Below are positions 10,955 to 22,464 of a stretch of DNA of 64,000 nt, one piece after another. The position numbers and the translations under genes are program-made. The notes below the pieces were generated by a model that did not search any database, had not been told where the DNA came from, and was given only the letters and a program-made list of their open reading frames with translations. Origin of the DNA: Allantophomopsis cytisporea (Eukaryota; Ascomycota; Leotiomycetes; Phacidiales; Phacidiaceae); contig CP103020.1 of assembly GCA_024752435.1 (NCBI GenBank), forward strand, positions 992,001 to 1,056,000, given 5' to 3'. Position 1 is the first letter of the stretch, and every line of letters starts with the position of its first letter.

Positions 10955-12532
10955 GAGTGACTGGCCCGGAACCGATGTATGCCCGAAACCAACGCAGCAA
11001 AATTTAATACAATTACATTAATTATATATAGTTCTATGCTAACTCATCTAAATCCAAATCCAGCTCTTCTATAGCATTACTTACTTAGCATACCGACGTA
11101 TAGGAGAGGAAACTGCTGATTGAGCTTGCAATAATATATTATAAAACATATTATTAGCGTTTTTGAGTACAGTGTGACTTATAGAAGAGCCTTGTAGAAA
11201 TAAAGGATCGAGTATATATAGTAGTAGTATAGAAGGTTGACTAGGTAGTTGTATTGGAAGGACATTGTATACTCTATGCAGGCTATAAAAGATTAAACTA
11301 GCTCCCTTCTAGTCAGCTAGAATATTATGTATATTCATAGCTTTATTCTAGATCTTAATGAGTATTTTGACCTAATATTTGTATGTTATACAGGTTATAT
11401 ATGCTTTTGTATATTGGTCTACCTCCTAAGTATAGAATTACTTGATTGGGCTAAATATACCAATATTAAGTAGCTGTAATAAATAATAACAGTATAGAAG
11501 CATTATAAGTAAGTTAATATTATTATAAATATATTTAGCAATGAATTTACCTGTTATATACTAGAATAGCTGTCTATAATTAGCATTCTATACTAACCTT
11601 GTAATATATTACTACTTTTAAGTATAAATACTTTATATAATTACTTATAACCAAGGTTATTTGATGTCTAACTACTTATACTAGTTAAAAAAGGCCAGTT
11701 AGAAGGTATAGAACTAAGAATCTACTTAGAATTAGTATATTTTGCTTTAAATATAATCAATAGTAGTAATATATTACCTATATTGTTTATATAATTATTA
11801 ATAGTTACTAATTCTTACTTCCTAGGACTAACTTTATAACTCAAATTTTAACTAGGATTGATTATAATGTATATAGATTGTATATCTCCAACTAAAAACC
11901 TAGTTTCATCTATATTGTAGATATTTTCAAACTTATATTTATATTCTTCAAGTAGGCAGCAAAATATATCAAACTAAAGTCTAATATATATAATAGTTGC
12001 TCTTTTATAACAAAAAGACTCTAATTAGTGTAAATATATACCTTTGAATGCTAGATACTGATTTCAGAACATTCAAAGCTACTTAGTTGATATTATAGGT
12101 GTTTAGAAGTCATTGTCTTAGTAGTTTTCAAGTAGGATTGACTAATACTACTATTTTACAACTTCTTGAGCTATTTCTATAACTAAGCTTAGTATAACAG
12201 GTATCCTAACCAAAGACTAATGTATAATCCAGCAGAATAGAGTATACTCTTCTAAATCAGAGAGTATTTAGTTGTTCTAGTAGGAATTATATTGGATTAG
12301 TCTTCCCTTAGCCTAGTACCAAAGAGTTGACTCTAGGACTTTGAAATACTGTACTACAGCCCAAATCGACTCAAAGATATATATTGAGTACGTTTAATGC
12401 TTCTAAAATAGCACTTTCATTCAGCATACTGGTTTAATTGATTGATGTATTGGTTGTAGAGTTATAGTTGGTCGAAGTAGTATAGCAAAGTTGATGTTGA
12501 TAGGGTATACGTCGGTTCCGGGCTAGTTACTC
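10955..12532 (-). mobile_element. Fot1/pogo-like DNA transposon, copy 2, inserted in MITE D
   Basis: A 1578-bp element with inverted ends: GAGTGACTGGCCCGGAACCG at the left and the complement of GAGTAACTAGCCCGGAACCG at the right, flanked by TA on both sides (10953-10954, 12533-12534). Internal sequence is colinear with copy 1 outside the MITE of that copy, but about 300 bp shorter through deletions, and heavily TA-converted. The transposase remnants seen in copy 1 are unreadable here. Its termini (GGCCCGGAACCGA) differ from those of copy 1 but match MITE C, so at least two terminal subtypes coexist. Confidence 0.7.
11355..11582. repeat. 228-bp block identical to 8446-8673
   Basis: Partner of the identical block in transposon copy 1; see that entry. 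The first differing bases are C at 11354 against T at 8445, and G at 11583 against A at 8674. Confidence 0.88.
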
Positions 12533-13019
12533 TATAGTTTACAGAACCACCTACTTTTTACCAAATCTCTATATAACTTTAGCTATAGCAATTATGAAGG
12601 GCTATAAGCTTATATGTAGGGCCTTTATACCCTAATAGCCCTATATTTACAGCGATTTGTATATAGCTAGCTTGGAGCTCTTGTAAAGATCAAGAGAAGT
12701 TGAAAAAAAAAGTATATGGTGAAAATGAGTATAACTTAGCACTATTGCACTTAGTTCATGTAAAACTTACACATATTGTAGAACATAAGCTAGAGAGCTA
12801 TATACTATCTTCCGGCCCAATTTGGACTAGTACGCGTGGAGTTGTATTCAATATAAGTTAAAATATTGAAATGCGTCGCTTATAGTAATGCATTGCTTAT
12901 AGTAAAGTTACGTTACGCCCCTTTTATACTTCTTTTACTCTTGATAAGAGCTCCTAGTTAGCTGTAATGTAACTAGCCTATAAGCAACGCAGTAAAATTG
13001 AATACAACTACTTTAAATA

Positions 13020-13887
13020 GAGTGACTAGCCCGGAACCGACGCTTCGCATTTTTTGTACCAGAAGCGACGCAGTACCCCTAAATATCGCGAATTTTTGCG
13101 TTTGAGTCACTATTTCATCTAACATGACTTCACCAGAAGCGACGCATTTTTCAATATTTTCCCAATATCTCATTATAACTCTATACTTACTAGTCCAAAT
13201 CAGGTAGCTAGATAGTCTATAGCTCTTTAGCTTCTGCTCTATCAGATGTATAAGTTTTAAGCTAATAGTATACTATTAAACTATATTATACTCAATTTTA
13301 GTATATACCTTTTTTCTACTTTTCTTGTACTTTATACAAGCTCTTATCTAGCTGTATACAAGCTGTTGTATATACAAGGTTATTAGGGTTTAAAGATTTT
13401 ATAAATAAGCTTGGTTGATAGTTATATAATGTCTATACAAGGATACAGCATAAAACTTTAAAAGTAACTTGTTTTTATTAAAATCCTTAATAGCTCTAGC
13501 TAGAGCTGTTATAAACTGCTATAAACTTATATATAAGGTAACTGTGGTATACTGACCTCATATATAAGTCGATTTATATATAGCCAACTAGGAGCTCCTA
13601 TAAAGTATATAAGAAGTCGAAAAATAGTGTATACTAAGAATAAGTATAACTCAGTGTAATCGCACTTAATTGATGTAAAACTTACACATCTAGTAGAACA
13701 GAAGCTAAGGAGCTATAGACTATCTAGCTATCTGATTCAGACTAGTGGGTGTGGAGTTATAATGAGATATTGGGAAAATATTGGAAAATGCGTCGCTTCT
13801 GGTGAAGTCATGTTAGATGAAATAGTGACTCAAACGCAAAAATTCGCGATATTTAGGGGTACTGCGTCGGTTCCGGGCCAGTCACTC
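13020..13887. mobile_element. MITE C, near-perfect full-length palindrome
   Basis: An 868-bp element flanked by TA (13018-13019 and 13888-13889) with ends GAGTGACTAGCCCGGAACCG and the complement of GAGTGACTGGCCCGGAACCG. The two halves are inverted copies almost to the centre. Over about 115 bp of the outer arm (from CAGTACCCC inward) I find a single mismatch; the left arm also carries about 30 extra bases that duplicate the GAAGCGACGC motif. The element could fold into one long hairpin. It appears youngest of the MITEs because its arms are the least diverged. No gene. Confidence 0.75.
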
Positions 13888-14345
13888 TATATTATCTGAA
13901 AAAGCTAATAACTAACGTATTTCATAATGTATTATTAGAAGCTAAGTCAGCTGTTTCTTCTCCTACATCTCGGTATACTAAGCGAGTAACCAATATAATT
14001 GAGGCTTAGAATATAAAGCTATATAGAGAGAGTTCTCTTTGTATACTTATAAGGAGCTAGCCCAGACTAGGCGTGTTCAGAATAAAGGTTAAAAAACGCA
14101 GGAAGGTTAGTTTGTATATTCAACTCAAGAAGTATTACAAGTAACTAACTACAGGAAGCTGAAAAAGCGACTGTATGCAAAAAACGTCGTAAAGTGCCAC
14201 CATTGGACTCAATTAATGTGTATGATACACAGATTGAAGAGCAGGGGTCTGATATTGACTTGGAAGAGCTGGATTCTGACTTGGGATGAGTTGGCATAGG
14301 AGTTATATGTAATTAAAGTAGTTGCATTCAATTTTACTGCGTCGG
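13888..14345 (+). mobile_element. Transposon copy 3, 3'-end fragment in opposite orientation
   Basis: Homologous to the left 470 bp of copy 1 but inverted. It carries the transposase C-terminal region, ending at a TGA near 14287-14289, then the terminal sequence that ends with the complement of GTGACTTATGGAGAACCGAC at about 14345. Upstream parts have stops. A small piece of a fourth end (12962-13017) lies on the far side of MITE C in the orientation of copy 1, so the region has been rearranged as well as invaded. Confidence 0.6.
14179..14329 (+). repeat. 151-bp segment perfectly repeated in inverse orientation at 7127-7277
   Basis: Partner of the identical inverted segment at the other edge of the transposon block. 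Confidence 0.85.
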
Positions 14346-17300
14346 TTCTCCATAAGTCACGTAGTTACCATCGGTAGGAGGATATTGACAAAATGTTGAA
14401 ATTTGCGTTGGTTCTGGACTTCGTGTTGGTTTCAGACCAATTACCTTAACTACTATTAATTATCGACTCTCCCGGGCCTAAAGGAGTATATTAGCTAGTA
14501 ACTACAAGAAAGATCAATAAATAAATCGGCGTGCGGCACGCACTGCAACACAACAGTTTGAACGCACAATGTGGAGACGGAAGAGCAATCCAATCAGAGT
14601 CCGAGAGATTTTGAAAAACAAGGTTAGAAGAGACCTTTCCATTCATCTCTGTTGTTCCTAGCTCAAGCATGATCCATCCAACCCCAGATATTTATCCTCC
14701 CTCCCGCTGTTTCCCGAGATGCTGACGGGGAGCGAAGTCTGTGCTGAAGAACGGATCTGGACACGGCCGAAGGAAATCCATCATCTCGAATCTACTTTGG
14801 CTTCATAGGTCCAATAGCTGCTAAGGGTTCTCAAGGGTCTGAGCAGTCAAGAGTGTAGAACATTGTATAACCTCGTCTTACTTAGACCTCTGAAGGTATG
14901 TACAAGAATAAGCCTATAATGATCCGACGAAGCATTGCAAACGAGCGCGTTTTCGCCTCGTGGAAGGACAAGGGTGACAGAGAGAGCTTGCATATGAGTT
15001 TGATTTCAGCGACGTAGCGGAGAAGATCTCGAACATACAGCTATGGAGTACATACTTTATAGTTGATTAAGGCCTCTTGGGTGTCCTTTACGAGCATATA
15101 CTACAACAAGACAGATTCGGGGGGAGGAAGGATGGACATATGTACAGTTTATGATCATGTTTCCCTAAAGCATACATATGAATATATGCACACATACTTC
15201 GCAGGGGATAATTATTGTCGTTCATACATTGCCCCGGATACTCCTGTATGTAAGTAATGAATGTCGTTGGTCTCCTTTGCGTAGATAGGTAGATTGATAG
15301 CCGGCTGATAAGGAGGAGCGAGCAAGATAGGCGTCGAGATAACGGATTGATGTGCTAGAAATGGCTAGTACAGTAGGAGCCCAAGATCAAAAGAAGCCCA
15401 TACTCTACTACGAGGAGCTGTCTATTCGCTGTGCACTGACTTGACCTCCGGCATATGATTTGCTATGATGCACGTAGAGGAGAGAGAGAGAGTACTTTGA
15501 CAAACTGGAGTATAGGACTTATCTCATCTTACAAAATCATGATCATGATAGGACTGTGTATCGACCGCGTCCACTTACTTAGATTGCTATGTCAGATGCC
15601 TGCAAGATACACACGCACCTGCAAGATGAGATACCCAACCACAAACCTTACTGTACTTACCTATTCATAATACCAATTACCACAATCATCATCCTCTTCC
15701 CCCCATGCTACCAAGATCGACTTTGATATGCACTCCGATATGCTGACAGGCTCAGGCTTTGGCCGCACGAGCTCGCCCTACGAGCGAACAACCTTACTGT
15801 ATCAAGGCACATACCCATGATACATACCCTCTCACCTCTATCACTCCTTGCAGCCTTCTCTGTGATTGCACTACTCAGAGACGGCGGACATATTACCCCA
15901 GAGCGGCTTATCTCCTCCAGGATATCAATAATAGATGGACCTCTTCGCAGGAGAAAGCCGCCGTGAACATCACCGTCAACGGCCGTGTGCGACAATGAAG
16001 CCTCCGACTGTGCTCCGTCCTCCTCAACTACAGTACGAAGTACATCTTCCCTTATCGTTACCTTCTTCGTCGAGACATCATTGAGACAGGATACTAGATT
16101 TCATTGTTGTCTTGCTTTTGCCTGATCAATACTACATCGAAGTCCGAGCTACCGGAATATGATATGCAAGTGTTCCCTACATACGTGCATAGTTTCCAAT
16201 CTCATTACTACATCGAGTAATCATGATGCTCAGGAGTAATTTAAGCATTTCGAGACCATCACGTGCCGTGCATGGGTACTCGGTACACGTGCCACATACG
16301 GTATGAAGATTTGAATAGTCTATTCCCTCCTTCGATTGAAATACACTCCCTCCCTTACACAGACATGCCAATTGTACCCATTGTTACCCGCTGCAAATTT
16401 TGACTTAACGGCAGCAATATCCGTAGTCTGGATAGAGTATGTACAGCAGTGATCATAGAGATCGATGATGGTCTGTAGAAGTGGGGAGCATACAGACTAT
16501 TGTGGAGTCAAAATGTCGAAAATGGGGAGGGGAAGGAAGCCTATGATACAGACACACATGACATCCACATACGCGCTCCCACAGACTATAATCTCTGAGT
16601 TCAAAGAGCACGGGAAGGATGTGGCTAGACGTTCTGCATGGTGAAGTTTGTTAGGAATAGAGTATTTCCCCATAATCTGGATGGCCTAGTATGAACATTC
16701 CCTAGAAAGTGCATGAGTGTATGTAGATAACTCGGTCGAGTCGAGCGTATGTACATATTCAGAATCATCGATTCATCTTTCGCTCTTGAATGTGTCCTGT
16801 ACTGTTGCGGCTGTCTCGGGACATATGAGCTTTACTCTTTTAGGCATCCTGCCATATGGAACCAACTGATGCGTTATAGAGGTATTTTCCAAAATGCAGG
16901 GCTCCAGGTGAGTTTGATACTCATGATATTGTATGACAAGTTCCTCTACTACTAAGTATCTGATCAAGTAATTTCAGAATGGCGATGTACTTATATAAAC
17001 ATACGAAACTGTAGTTCGTACCTAGGTGCCCAAGCATTTTGTAAGGTACGAAGTTTTCTCATACATAACAGGAGAGAGTCGAGGAGCATGAAAAAGCCCC
17101 TCTCTCTTCACTCTATACGGAAGATACATATATGTACATAATACATATTTACTTGTACATACATACCTAGGCAGGCGGCTGTCGCTACGATCACGGAGCA
17201 CCGCGCACATCTTGGTGCTACTCCATACACCTGCGTAGATACTTACGCCATTATGGAGAATCAATCTGCGCCACCACTGGGGCAACTGGCGGACTACGCA

Positions 17301-19979
17301 CCTTGCATGACCGCATCAGCTTGAGATGCAGGGCTGGGAAGTAGCACGGTTGCTGGTTTAGCGGCATCATGTTTCTACAGTGGGTAAGGTAGACTAATGA
17401 ACTGGATGCGGTGGATTACAGCGGCTGCCACCGGGCAAATGAAAGAGGAAAAAAAAGTGAAAGCCTTACTTACATAAACGACGGAGAATAGGTGGGTGGC
17501 CCGATGACTACGCTAAAGGAGATACGAAAGAGGGAGAGTCAAGTTCAAGATAGAAATGCTGAAGTGGCATATATATGATGCTGAGGGGATTCGAAAGAGG
17601 GGGAGGAGGAGGAGGAGTAGGAGGATGAGGAGAGTGGAGGGACAAGAGAGGGACAAGACAATTAGCCCGGAAAAGGACAAGAAGAAAGAAAGAAAAAACG
17701 AAAAATAGGATGAAAAAATTAATAAATTATGCAGGAAGATGATGGAAAAGAAGCGGGTATGGTTCTAGATTAATGTATGGAAAGTCCCTCGGCTGACGAG
17801 GCTGCGAATGGGAGTGGTTGAGATTGGTGAGTAGTGGCATGAAGAGCCTTATAGTGCCTGGTAGTGCCTTATTATGCTTGACAAAAAACCGACAGATGCT
17901 TGGAAGTTGCATGGACTCGGCCGGGAGAATCATCGGAATATCTGGGCCGACATGGGGGGTGGGCACCTGCATACTTGTACAATACGACATAGAGGCTGCC
18001 GAGAGGGAAAGGTATCCATCGTCCAAGGGGATCGTGCTCGTGAATGGGCCAAGTACGACGTAATAAGTAGTAGGGAAAAGATTTTGCGGTGGATGTTGCA
18101 AGTCAAGTTGCTGGGATATAAGTAAGCATTTTCATTTCAATGTTGAGAATAGGTAATGGATTTGATTGATCCAACAATTAATTTATCGAGAATGACTGAC
18201 TGACTGACTGACGCCTGATCTCTCCTCCCCTCCTCTCCTCTCCTTTTCTTCGATCTCTCACTTTCCTCTCTGATCTGTGAACTTGACCCTCCTCTCTGTA
18301 GTAAGCTCTATGCGTGCTATACCCATAATACTAGTGTCATTGGCAAACCCGCTCGAGATACAATACTTAATAATACGTAGCAAAACCATGCAATTCTGCT
18401 TCCCATTCCCAATAGTATGGGTAAGGTACGTATGTATGTACATAGATGGATATTTGTCTTGCTCCATACCAAGGCAATGTAATTGTACTTAGCGTCGCAT
18501 ACTAGCTGCACGCAGTAGTTGTTTCGACAATCGCCGACTTTGTTTCTGGCTTGTTTCTACTCTACCACTCTCGGTCAGTCGCTTCACTCTTTCTTTTCAC
18601 TCTCCTCTCGCTCACTCTCGCTCTCTTCAGGCGTCACAGGATTGGTGTAGAAGGTATCTCTACGGTCAGATATACCGTGCTATCGGTGATAAACTTTCAA
18701 TGATACTTAAGTCCATTATTGTGCATATGCAAGCAGATGGCTAAGCAATTAAGTGTTCTTCATATTCTAACAGTCAAGAAGTAGAGTCGGAGAGTGGAAG
18801 AGGAACAGAAACAGGCGTCACTGTCTACCCTATCAGCACCTTAACCATATTTAATCTTACGGCAAGGCTGGCTGTAAGGTCACGAAGTCCAACCACATGG
18901 CGTATGAGGAGCTGGGTGGGTGTGTAGCATTTTCCGTAAGTAGGCAAGTAAAGTAGCTTGGGGAAAGTTTCTTCGACGTTTTAACCGCTACTCTCTACTC
19001 CAATCTTGAACCAGCTGAAGCTGAAGCTGAAGCCCTGAAGTGTCATAGATATGTACGATACTGCTAAACTGGTGTCACGGACTGGACAATATCTCCTCGA
19101 TCGACCGGTAGAGAATGATACCAATCTTTTTCTTATTTCACACAATTTCTCTGTCTTTTCATCTAGACTTTTAGTCATTCGACCTCCAAGCAAACGGGGA
19201 CATAACCAGGCAAACCTGTTACCAAGATGATGATTAGTATCCTTGCCGTACTTGAACATACCTAAGTACCTAGTGTATCAAGTGGAATTGATAGATGCGT
19301 TAAGTACAGTACTTGGGAAAAAGATATCGAGAAAATTCAAAACGGTCGAGATCATTCGAAAAAGAGCTACTGTACTTGCGATACTTTGTCTACCCTATCT
19401 AATTATCTGGCCTCTTGCCACAATTCTACAGTTAGTAGTATCTGTGATTCTGCTCACACACTCTCTCTTCTTGGTCGTCAATTCAGACCTTGCCATGGTA
19501 CTCTTCATACCTAGTACTCTCGGGGTCTGTCTGTATGCCTGTGCCACTCTTGCCCAGCGCTGCCCCACGCTTGTGACACGACGCTAGACCCAAGAGTCCT
19601 CTGACGCACCGAGAATTAGATTTTAACCTTGTACTGATAAGGACCGGTCGATTCATGAAATTCTGATGGCCTGATTTTCCAGGACCTCATAATAACTCCC
19701 GATAATCGACACGCGCCTCAAATACCCAATGATTCCCGCTCCCGATCATAAATCCTACTCTTGAAAAAAGAGGAAAAACCTCCCCAAAAAAGATATTTTG
19801 TTTGTCCATTGTTTCCCGCCGACATATAACTGCAAAATCCCTCCCTCTCTTCACTTCATCCATCCGCGCAACACATATACAATCTCTTCACAGCAAAAAA
19901 TCCAAAGCAAACTATACCCAGCAGCACTCTCCCCCACATATCATCAGCCACTGCACCACCCTCACCAAAGCCTATCATC
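14346..19979. other. Gene-poor interval of 5.6 kb upstream of the permease gene
   Basis: Up to about 14450 there is a last MITE-like scrap (the GCGTTGGTTCTGGACTTCGT region). Beyond it base composition returns to normal, yet I find no open frame with family resemblance, consistent codon use or convincing splice continuity; the longest frames (124 codons on the minus strand near 17727-18101, 114 codons on the plus strand at 19243-19587) look like chance. Simple repeats occur: a GGA-rich tract near 17600-17630 and five TGAC units at 18193-18212. The stretch could hold long non-coding transcripts or a long regulatory region for the permease, but nothing in the sequence proves this. Confidence 0.5.
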
Positions 19980-22038
19980 ATGGCTTCAACAGAACCCCCT
20001 CATTACAATGAGACCGCACCCAGGCATTCGGGTGTGGAGGAATTGGATCATAATGCCGATGCTCAGTTAGCCGCACAATTCGGATACAAGCCAGTCTTCA
20101 AGAGAGAATTTGGTTATCTTTCAGCTTTCTCTTTCGCCGTCTCCATCAGTGGTCTTTTTGCGACTGTGATGACAACCTTCATTTATCCACTCACCTCTGG
20201 AGGCTCTGCTGCCGCTGTTTGGTGTTGGTTGATTTCTGGTGCAGGTTGCATGTGCATTGCTGTGAGTCTCGAGTCTCATAAAATCCGGATCAAGTCCATA
20301 GCGACGAAATTATCCTTTCCCCTACGCGACCAAAAAAACAAATCTCCTATGCGACAAAAACCCCCAAGCGCCCTCGAATTGTTATGCTGATATCCCATAG
20401 TGCTCGGTTGCCGAGCTTGTATCAGCCTATCCAACATCTGGAGGCTTGTATTTCACCATTTCACGACTTGCACCAGAGGCCTGGGTTCCATCTATCAGTT
20501 GGTAAGGCTCCCCATGAATTATCAAATTCAATGCCAATACATTACGATCACTTGCTGAGAATTGTCTGATTTAGGGTTGATGGATGGCTCAACTTACTCG
20601 GCCAGGTTTGTTTCTCATCCACAAAGTCCGTCCAAAGCCACTTGCTTATGATTTATTTTCTAATTAGGTTGCTGGTGTTGCTTCTTCTGAATATGGTGCA
20701 GCTCAAATGCTCCTCGCCGCCGTCTCCATGGGATCTGACTTCCAGTACGAGGTCACCACCAACACAACTGTTGGTGTCATGGCAGCCCTTACCGTCTTCA
20801 GTGGACTTGTTAACTCAATGTCGACTTATTGGATGGAGAAGATGACAAAAACTTATGTTATATTCCACATCGCTGTCTTGATTTCCTGCTGCATTGCTCT
20901 CTTGGCCAAGACGGAAAACAAGCACACTGCTACATATGTATTCACCGACGTCGAATCAACAACTGGATGGCATCCAATTGGTTTCAGCTTTCTTTTTGGT
21001 TTCTTGTCCGTTTCCTGGACCATGACGGATTATGATGCCACCGCTCATATTGCAGAGGAGTATGCATTGCTCCATAGCCCCAGTCCTGACTGCAAGCTAA
21101 CCATATAAAGGATTTCCGAACCAGAAGTCAAAGCTCCATGGGCTATCTCCCTCGCTATGCTGTTCACCTACATTGCGGGTTTCTTGTTCAACATTGTATT
21201 GTGTTTCTGCATGGGCGATACTGCTGAAATTCTTGCCTCACCAATGGGTCAGCCAGTAGCACAGATTTTCTACAACAGCCTCGGAAAGTCTGGTGGTATC
21301 TTCTTCACTGTCTGTGGTTTCATTATCATCAAGTTTGTCTGCTTCACAGCACTTGTAAGTCATTTAAATCCCTGGTTTGTAAAATGTCAGTACAAAAAGC
21401 TTACTAGTATTAGCAATCCACTGGCCGCACTGTCTTCGCCTTCTCTCGCGATCGTCTCTTACCCTTCTCCTCTATCTGGACCAGAATCAACAGAGTCACT
21501 GGAACTCCAATATGGGCTGTCTGGATCACTGTTGTCCTTTGTATCGCTATTAACTTGATTGGTCTTGGGTCCTACGCTGCTATCTCGGGTGTCTTCAACG
21601 TTTGTGCTATTGCACTCGACTGGAGTTACTGCATCCCCATCTTCTGCAAGCTTGCTTTTGGAAAGTTTGAGCGTGGCCCATGGCACTTGGGCAAGGCCAG
21701 TTGGTTCATCAATTTCTGGGCCTGTGCCTGGACTTTGTTCGTGAGCATTATCTTCATCCTCCCTACAGCTATGCCAACTACTGCCGATACTGTAAGTCTT
21801 CCAAATATCCTCTCCCTAGATTCAATATTGACTATTATAGATGAACTACGCTGCCGCCTTCCTTGTTCTTATCTTAGGAGGCTCAACTATCTATTGGTAC
21901 ATTACCGGAAAGAGACATTACACTGGGCCCCTCATTGAGACAAATGCGGAGGACAGCGCCTCTCGATCCGGAGACAGTGTTATTGTTGGCGGAAGTACAG
22001 AAGGAAAGAAAGAGAAAGTGACTGAGAGAGCGGCTTAA
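19980..22038 (+). CDS. APC-superfamily amino acid/GABA/choline-type permease
   Basis: Plasma-membrane importer of the amino acid-polyamine-organocation superfamily, in the fungal GABA/choline/amino acid permease branch. Seven exons: 19980..20261, 20401..20501, 20575..20605, 20668..21059, 21111..21354, 21414..21791, 21841..22038, giving 541 residues, normal for the family. Signatures: FGYKPVFKREFGYLSAFSFA before TM1; SGGSAAAVWCWLISGAGCM; VAELVSAYPTSGGLYF, the family hallmark, around residues 96-112; VDGWLNLLGQVAGVASSEYG; and STGRTVFAFSRDR later on. About twelve hydrophobic segments follow. The start ATG is preceded by A-rich sequence and heads a hydrophilic N terminus with HNADAQLAAQFGYKP. The C-terminal tail is hydrophilic, Lys/Ser-rich. 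The substrate cannot be decided from sequence. Exon 3 is only 31 bp, but its frame and the conserved LLGQ support it. Confidence 0.88.
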
Positions 22039-22464
22039 TGTTGATTCTGATGAGGATACCATCTTTGTTTTTGTCAAAAATATGGATTTGTTTATTAGTT
22101 GTATGCCATATAGTATAAAATATACCCCTTTACAAAATATGAGTCACGAGGATTGCTCGCGAGTTGCAAATGACTAAAAGCTTTGTCTAAAGACCCATTA
22201 CACAGAATCACTTCTGAGCGCTGTATAAACAAAGCTACTATGTGAACTCTATGGACCGGAAGAGGATAATCTGAAGAACTCGTTGAACTATGTTTATATC
22301 AATTTCAATGGGGAGAGGAAATTTTCGCGGTAAATGATACTTCAATCCCACAGAATAGCTCGAATTTCGCTCGAATTTTCACGGTCGAGCAGCAAAACCC
22401 CGACTACCGAGCAAACGTCCGCGAAACTTCTTACGAAGAGACAACCTCAAAGAAATCCTCGACC
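22039..22464. other. Intergenic region, permease 3' end to JMJD7-like promoter
   Basis: About 430 bp between two genes transcribed in the same direction. AT-rich 3'-UTR-like sequence comes first, then sequence with several TCGAATTTC-like stretches before the next ATG. No gene seen. Confidence 0.55.

Larger units (their letters stand above)
10632..12908. mobile_element. MITE D, split by insertion of transposon copy 2
   Basis: The left arm (10632-10954) begins ACTCTACTATAAGTGATGCA after a TA at 10630-10631; the right arm (12535-12908) ends in the complementary sequence followed by TA at 12909-12910. Between them sits a complete transposon with its own TA duplication. Joining the arms on paper gives a MITE of about 700 bp, the size of MITE A, so the order of events is clear: MITE first, transposon second. 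No coding potential in the arms. Confidence 0.6.

Noticed and set aside
12973..13173. 66-codon minus-strand frame at the MITE C border
   Set aside because: Lies in the inverted-repeat arm and the transposon tip; the opposite arm shows the same sequence reversed, so it is repeat, not gene.
17727..18101. 124-codon minus-strand frame in the gene-poor interval
   Set aside because: No family likeness, overlapped by frames of similar length on the other strand, composition typical of chance.
19243..19587. 114-codon plus-strand frame with hydrophobic segments
   Set aside because: Hydrophobic stretches suggested a small membrane protein, but I see no homology, and the start lies in a CCTAAGTACC-type repeat tract; cannot be supported.
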